A stretch of DNA of 9,236 nucleotides from Pseudomonadota bacterium (GTDB lineage: Bacteria > Desulfobacterota > Desulfovibrionia > Desulfovibrionales > Desulfovibrionaceae), in the NCBI GenBank assembly GCA_023453335.1, contig JAEXTU010000334.1:1-9236 (forward strand), given 5' to 3'. The notes beneath the pieces are model-generated. The model did not search any database, was not told the origin of the DNA, and saw nothing but the letters and a program-made list of their open reading frames with translations. Shown one piece after another: positions 6,760 through 9,236 of the stretch. Position numbers and translations under genes: made by a program. Each line of letters starts with the position of its first letter. Positions within the stretch are counted from its first letter, which is position 1.

Positions 6760-6795
6760 AAAAAGAACGGGGCGCTCCCCCCCGGAGCGCCCCGT
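6760..6795 (-). terminator. Intrinsic terminator of the DUF485-actP operon
   Basis: A 12-bp G+C-rich stem (6767-6778 with 6784-6795, containing GGGGCGCTCC/GGAGCGCCCC) has a 5-nt loop. On the minus strand it is followed by TTCTTTTT (6767-6760). It begins 21 nt after the actP stop codon, the normal distance. From the plus strand the same hairpin has an A-run before it but no T-run after it, so it is at best a weak terminator for the convergent kimA-like gene, which ends 22 nt before it. Confidence 0.88.
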
Positions 6796-6816
6796 CGGAT
6801 GGCGTGGCGGACCAGC

Positions 6817-8364
6817 CTATTCCGCGCCCACGCCCAGGTAATTGCGGATCTTCTGGTTCTCGTAGGCCGCGTCCGCGTCCGGATCGGGCTTCAGGATGGA
6901 GCCCAGCCAGCCGGCCGCAAACGCGCAGGTCATGGAGATGATGGCCGGGTTCTTCCAGGGGAAGATGGCCGCCTTGTTGCCCAGCACGTCCACCCACACC
7001 GTGGGCGAGAGCACGATGAGCACCACCGCCAGGGTCGTGCCGGTGATGATGGAGGCCGTGGCCCCGAAGGTGGACAGCCGCCGCCAGAGGATGGACAGGA
7101 GCAGGGCCGGGAAGTTGGCGCTGGCCGCGATGGCGAAGGCCAGGCCCACCATGAAGGCCACGTTCTGGCCCTTGAAGGCGATGCCCAGCAGGATGGCCAC
7201 CACGCCCAGGGCGACGGTGGCGCGCTTGGCCACCTTCACCTCGTCCTCCTCGGACGACTTTCCGGAGCGGAACACGTTCACGTACAGGTCGTGGGACAGG
7301 GTGGTGGCCCCGGCCAGGGTGAGGCCGGCCACCACCGCCAGGATGGTGGCGAAGGCCACCGCGGCGATGAAGCCCAGGAACACCGTGCCGCCGGTCACCT
7401 CGGCCAGGAGCAGGGCGGCCATGTTCCCGCCCTTGTCGAACTTCATGATCACGTCCTGGCCCACCATGATCATGGCGCCGAAGCCGATGGTGAAGGTCAG
7501 GATGTAGAAGTAGGCGATGAGGCCGGTGGCGTAGAACACGCTCTTGCGGGCCTCCTTGGCGTCGGGCACGGTGTAGAAGCGCATGAGGATGTGGGGCAGG
7601 CCCGCGGTGCCGAACATGAGCGCGATGCCCAGGGACACCGCGTCCCAGGGGTTGGACACCAGGCCGCCGGGCAGGAGCACCTTGTCCCCGTACTTGGCCG
7701 TGGCCTGGGTGAACATGGCGGTCACGTCGAAGCCGAAGTGCAGCAGCACCAGGAACACCACCACGGTGGCCCCGCCCAACAGCAGGCAGGCCTTGATGAT
7801 CTGCACCCAGGTGGTGGCCAGCATGCCGCCGAAGAGCACGTAGGCGATCATCACCGCGCCCACCGCGATCACCGCCACCTCGTAGGGCAGGCCGAACATG
7901 AGCTTGACCAGCGAGCCCGAGCCCACCATCTGGGCGATGAGGTAGAAGCACACGGTCATGAGCGAGCCGATGGACGCCGCGATGCGGATGGGCTTCTGGC
8001 GCAGGCGGTAGGCCACCACGTCGGCGCAGGTGAACTTGCCCAGGTTGCGCAGCGGCTCGGCGATCAGGAACATGATGATGGGCCAGCCCACCAGGAAGCC
8101 GATGGAGTAGATGAGCCCGTCGTAGCCCTTGAGCGACACCAGGCCGGCGATGCCCAGGAAGGAGGCCGCGCTCATGTAGTCGCCGGCCAGGGCCAGGCCG
8201 TTCTGCCAGCCGGTCACGCTGCGGCCGGCGGTGTAGTACTGGGCCGCGGTGCGCGAGCGCAGGGCCGCCAGGTACGTGATGTACAGGGTGGCCACGATGA
8301 ACACGAAGAAGAAGATGATGGAGATGAGGTTGGGCTGGCCGATGGTGGAGACGAATTCGTTCAT
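6817..8364 (-). CDS. actP: Cation/acetate symporter ActP (sodium:solute symporter family)
   Basis: An inner-membrane secondary transporter importing acetate (and similar short monocarboxylates such as glycolate) with a cation; 515 residues, near the family size (E. coli ActP is 549). The start is ATG 8364 with GAGGG 7 nt upstream, 2 nt after the stop of the DUF485 gene. Features include a first membrane helix after MNEFVSTIGQPN, the SSS block AGRSVTGWQNGLALAGDYMSAASFLGIAGL, GFLVGWPIIMFLIAEPLRNLGKFT, and the ActP-typical GTAGLPHILMRFYTVPDAKEARKSVFYATG. These are followed by GLTLAGATTLSHDLYVNVF and about 13 hydrophobic helices overall. A short charged loop (SGKSSEEDEVKVAKR) lies between helices. 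Pairing with a DUF485 gene is the conserved yjcH-actP arrangement; no acetyl-CoA synthetase gene is in the window. Actual substrate (acetate versus another organic acid) cannot be fixed from sequence alone. Confidence 0.94.
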   Translation of the reverse strand: MNEFVSTIGQPNLISIIFFFVFIVATLYITYLAALRSRTAAQYYTAGRSVTGWQNGLALAGDYMSAASFLGIAGLVSLKGYDGLIYSIGFLVGWPIIMFLIAEPLRNLGKFTCADVVAYRLRQKPIRIAASIGSLMTVCFYLIAQMVGSGSLVKLMFGLPYEVAVIAVGAVMIAYVLFGGMLATTWVQIIKACLLLGGATVVVFLVLLHFGFDVTAMFTQATAKYGDKVLLPGGLVSNPWDAVSLGIALMFGTAGLPHILMRFYTVPDAKEARKSVFYATGLIAYFYILTFTIGFGAMIMVGQDVIMKFDKGGNMAALLLAEVTGGTVFLGFIAAVAFATILAVVAGLTLAGATTLSHDLYVNVFRSGKSSEEDEVKVAKRATVALGVVAILLGIAFKGQNVAFMVGLAFAIAASANFPALLLSILWRRLSTFGATASIITGTTLAVVLIVLSPTVWVDVLGNKAAIFPWKNPAIISMTCAFAAGWLGSILKPDPDADAAYENQKIRNYLGVGAE

Positions 8365-8366
8365 GG

Positions 8367-8654
8367 CTAGTCCCTCATCCCGGCTTTGATTTCCCGGACC
8401 AGGCGGTCGTAGGTGCCGTTGGCCCAGTACACGTAGATGCCGGTGAGCACCCAGGCGGACACGATGACCGCCAGCCCCACGGGAATCCACAGGGTGATGA
8501 CGCCGCCGCCCAGCTTGCCGGAGAGCAGCTCCTTGTCAAAGGCCAGGATGAGCACGAAACCGTAATAGATGGCCAGCATTATGGCGGTGAGGCACAGGGA
8601 GACCGTCCACCGCCGCCGCACGAGCTCGTCGAATTTCTGTTTGTCCAGTTGCAT
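8367..8654 (-). CDS. DUF485 family small membrane protein (YjcH-like)
   Basis: A 95-residue protein predicted to have two membrane helices (about 19-37, LCLTAIMLAIYYGFVLILAF, and about 52-75, TLWIPVGLAVIVSAWVLTGIYVYWA). The cytosolic start (MQLDKQKFDELVRRRW) and the C-terminal helix WANGTYDRLVREIKAGMRD are the typical DUF485 ends. The start is ATG 8654 with GGGAG 9 nt upstream; upstream in-frame codons to 8789 run through the palindrome and carry no conserved sequence, so they are excluded. It is the first gene of the operon, ending 2 nt before actP. In E. coli the homologue yjcH lies between acs and actP; the family is thought to assist the symporter, but its exact role is unknown. Confidence 0.9.
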   Translation of the reverse strand: MQLDKQKFDELVRRRWTVSLCLTAIMLAIYYGFVLILAFDKELLSGKLGGGVITLWIPVGLAVIVSAWVLTGIYVYWANGTYDRLVREIKAGMRD

Positions 8655-8683
8655 ACGCCTACACTCCCAGGTTTCCCGAAGTG

Positions 8684-8707
8684 GCGTCCGGACGGACGTC
8701 CGGACGC
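8684..8707. repeat. 24-bp palindrome in the leader of the DUF485-actP operon, candidate operator
   Basis: Perfect 10-bp arms GCGTCCGGAC (8684-8693) and GTCCGGACGC (8698-8707) flank a 4-nt spacer. The sequence also contains two direct copies of GTCCGGACG 12 nt apart. It lies 30-53 nt upstream of the DUF485 start. It could be an operator for a dimeric regulator of acetate uptake, or an RNA hairpin in the leader. No regulator gene is nearby. Confidence 0.5.
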
Positions 8708-8716
8708 TGTTGAGCC

Positions 8717-8746
8717 TACCTAGGGAGAGAAGCCCGCGCTTCTCAA
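8717..8746 (-). promoter_or_regulatory. Weak candidate promoter of the DUF485-actP operon, overlapping an inverted repeat
   Basis: On the minus strand TTGAGA (8746-8741) and TAGGTA (8722-8717) are 18 nt apart; the -10 match is poor. The spacer and -35 are covered by a 7-bp inverted repeat GAGAAGC/GCTTCTC with a 4-nt loop (8727-8744). If used, transcription would begin near 8710, at the edge of the 24-bp palindrome. An unrecognised promoter type is equally possible. Confidence 0.25.
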
Positions 8747-8860
8747 CCGAATTTGGGTGAACGGCAGGAATCGCCGGAGTCAACGGCACGTAGGCGCGGG
8801 GGGCGGTGGACGGTAGGAAGACAGGGGCGGAGCTCTGCCCCGCGCCCCGGTATGGGGATT

Positions 8861-8883
8861 CCCAAGGGCCGTCGGCCCTTGGG
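8861..8883 (-). terminator. Strong hairpin after topA, terminator-like without a T-run
   Basis: Arms CCCAAGGGCC (8861-8870) and GGCCCTTGGG (8874-8883) form a perfect 10-bp stem with a 3-nt loop, 12 nt after the topA stop codon. The minus-strand sequence after it (aatcccc) has no T-run. A second weaker hairpin, GGGGC/GCCCC at 8824-8841, follows and is succeeded by TGTCTTCC. Together they probably define the topA mRNA end. Confidence 0.5.
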
Positions 8884-8895
8884 CCCCCGGAGGGC

Positions 8896-9236
8896 CTATT
8901 CCTCGCCTTCCGCCCGGGAGTAGCGGCAGGTCTTCTGGGGGCAGGCGATGCGCACGCCGTCCTTGGTGGGCTTGCGCTCCAGGATGGGGAAGCCGCAGGC
9001 CGGGCAGGGCTCCTGCACCGGGGGGTTCCACATGGCGTAGTCGCAGCGGGGGTAGTTGGAGCAGGAGTAGAACACCTTGCCCCGCTTGGAGCTCTTCTCC
9101 ACCAGGGTGCCGTCGCAGCCCTCGCGGGGGCAGGGCACCCCGGTGGACAGGGACTCGGCGTGGGTGCACTCGGGGTAGCCCGGGCAGGCGATGAACCGGC
9201 CGCCGGAACGGGTGCGCTTGATGACCAGCTCCCGGC
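8896..9236 (-). CDS. topA: DNA topoisomerase I, C-terminal zinc-finger region (partial)
   Basis: The last 112 codons of a type IA topoisomerase, which relaxes negative supercoils; the catalytic N-terminal part lies beyond the right edge. The visible segment holds the tail of one tetracysteine finger (GRFIACPGYPEC) and a full second finger starting CPREGCDGTLVEKSS and closing CSNYPRC. A third finger starts CPACGFPILERKPTK and closes CPQKTC, followed by the end RYSRAEGEE. The x-NYPxC and GYPEC closures are characteristic of topoisomerase I finger repeats, which bind DNA and aid strand passage. The frame is open to the window edge, so any start inside the window, such as GTG 9138, is not real. 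The stop is TAG at 8898-8896. A stand-alone topoisomerase zinc-finger protein is a less likely alternative. Confidence 0.92.
   Translation of the reverse strand, partial: RELVIKRTRSGGRFIACPGYPECTHAESLSTGVPCPREGCDGTLVEKSSKRGKVFYSCSNYPRCDYAMWNPPVQEPCPACGFPILERKPTKDGVRIACPQKTCRYSRAEGEE

Noticed and set aside
6748..6760. Small hairpin TGGCG/CGCCA just after the kimA-like gene
   Set aside because: Five-pair stem with a 3-nt loop followed on the plus strand by A, not T residues; not a credible terminator.
4413..6941. An 842-codon plus-strand frame covering the riboswitch and the transporter in another phase
   Set aside because: Arg/Gly/Pro/Ala-rich translation without domains; the transporter frame beside it shows clear KimA motifs, and the frame would run through the structured riboswitch.
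6799..8370. A 523-codon plus-strand open frame opposite actP
   Set aside because: It is the antisense shadow of the symporter gene, His/Gly/Gln-biased with no family motif.
8655..8789. 45-residue N-terminal extension of the DUF485 protein
   Set aside because: It translates the palindromes and the probable promoter, has no conserved sequence, and DUF485 proteins usually begin about where MQLDKQKFDEL does.
1..9236. CRISPR arrays, tRNA or rRNA genes, insertion sequences, toxin or defence genes
   Set aside because: None seen on either strand: no regularly spaced repeat-spacer series, no tRNA cloverleaf, no transposase motifs, and all gene-sized space is taken by transporter, enzyme and topoisomerase genes.

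Overview
The window is very G+C-rich and densely coding, with proteobacterial-type envelope genes (an RND efflux pump with a lipoprotein adaptor, and a DUF485-ActP acetate symporter pair). Together with a cyclic-di-AMP riboswitch, this points to a Gram-negative anaerobe-type lineage such as the Desulfovibrionales or another deltaproteobacterial group. That assignment is inference; no rRNA or taxon-specific marker is present.

Layout. (1) 1-3053, minus strand: an MdtA-like periplasmic adaptor lipoprotein followed, with a 4-nt GTGA overlap, by an MdtC-like RND permease that runs off the left edge. A good sigma-70 promoter (TTGACT-18-TACAAT) sits at 3123-3152, with an inverted repeat just upstream of it that could be an operator. 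(2) 3054-3395: a divergent intergenic region holding that promoter, a perfect 19-bp palindrome and three tandem 18-19 bp repeats. (3) 3396-4352, plus strand: a lone ornithine cyclodeaminase/mu-crystallin-family dehydrogenase. (4) 4353-4722: a 370-base regulatory stretch with a promoter whose start point falls on the first helix of a ydaO/yuaA-type (c-di-AMP) riboswitch, followed by a structured leader. (5) 4723-6738, plus strand: a KimA-like APC/KUP-family potassium transporter under that riboswitch. (6) 6817-8654, minus strand: a DUF485 small membrane protein and an ActP-type cation/acetate symporter in a two-gene operon, ended by an intrinsic terminator at 6760-6795 between the convergent genes. 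(7) 8896-9236, minus strand: the C-terminal zinc-finger tail of DNA topoisomerase I (topA), running off the right edge.

The most notable unit is 4510-6738. Its promoter, c-di-AMP aptamer and KimA-like transporter form a complete c-di-AMP-controlled potassium uptake module of the kind well known in Firmicutes, here apparently in a G+C-rich Gram-negative genome. Its expression platform lacks a U-tract terminator, so control is more likely translational (or Rho-based) than the terminator mechanism of Bacillus. The other genes look like ordinary housekeeping and envelope functions.
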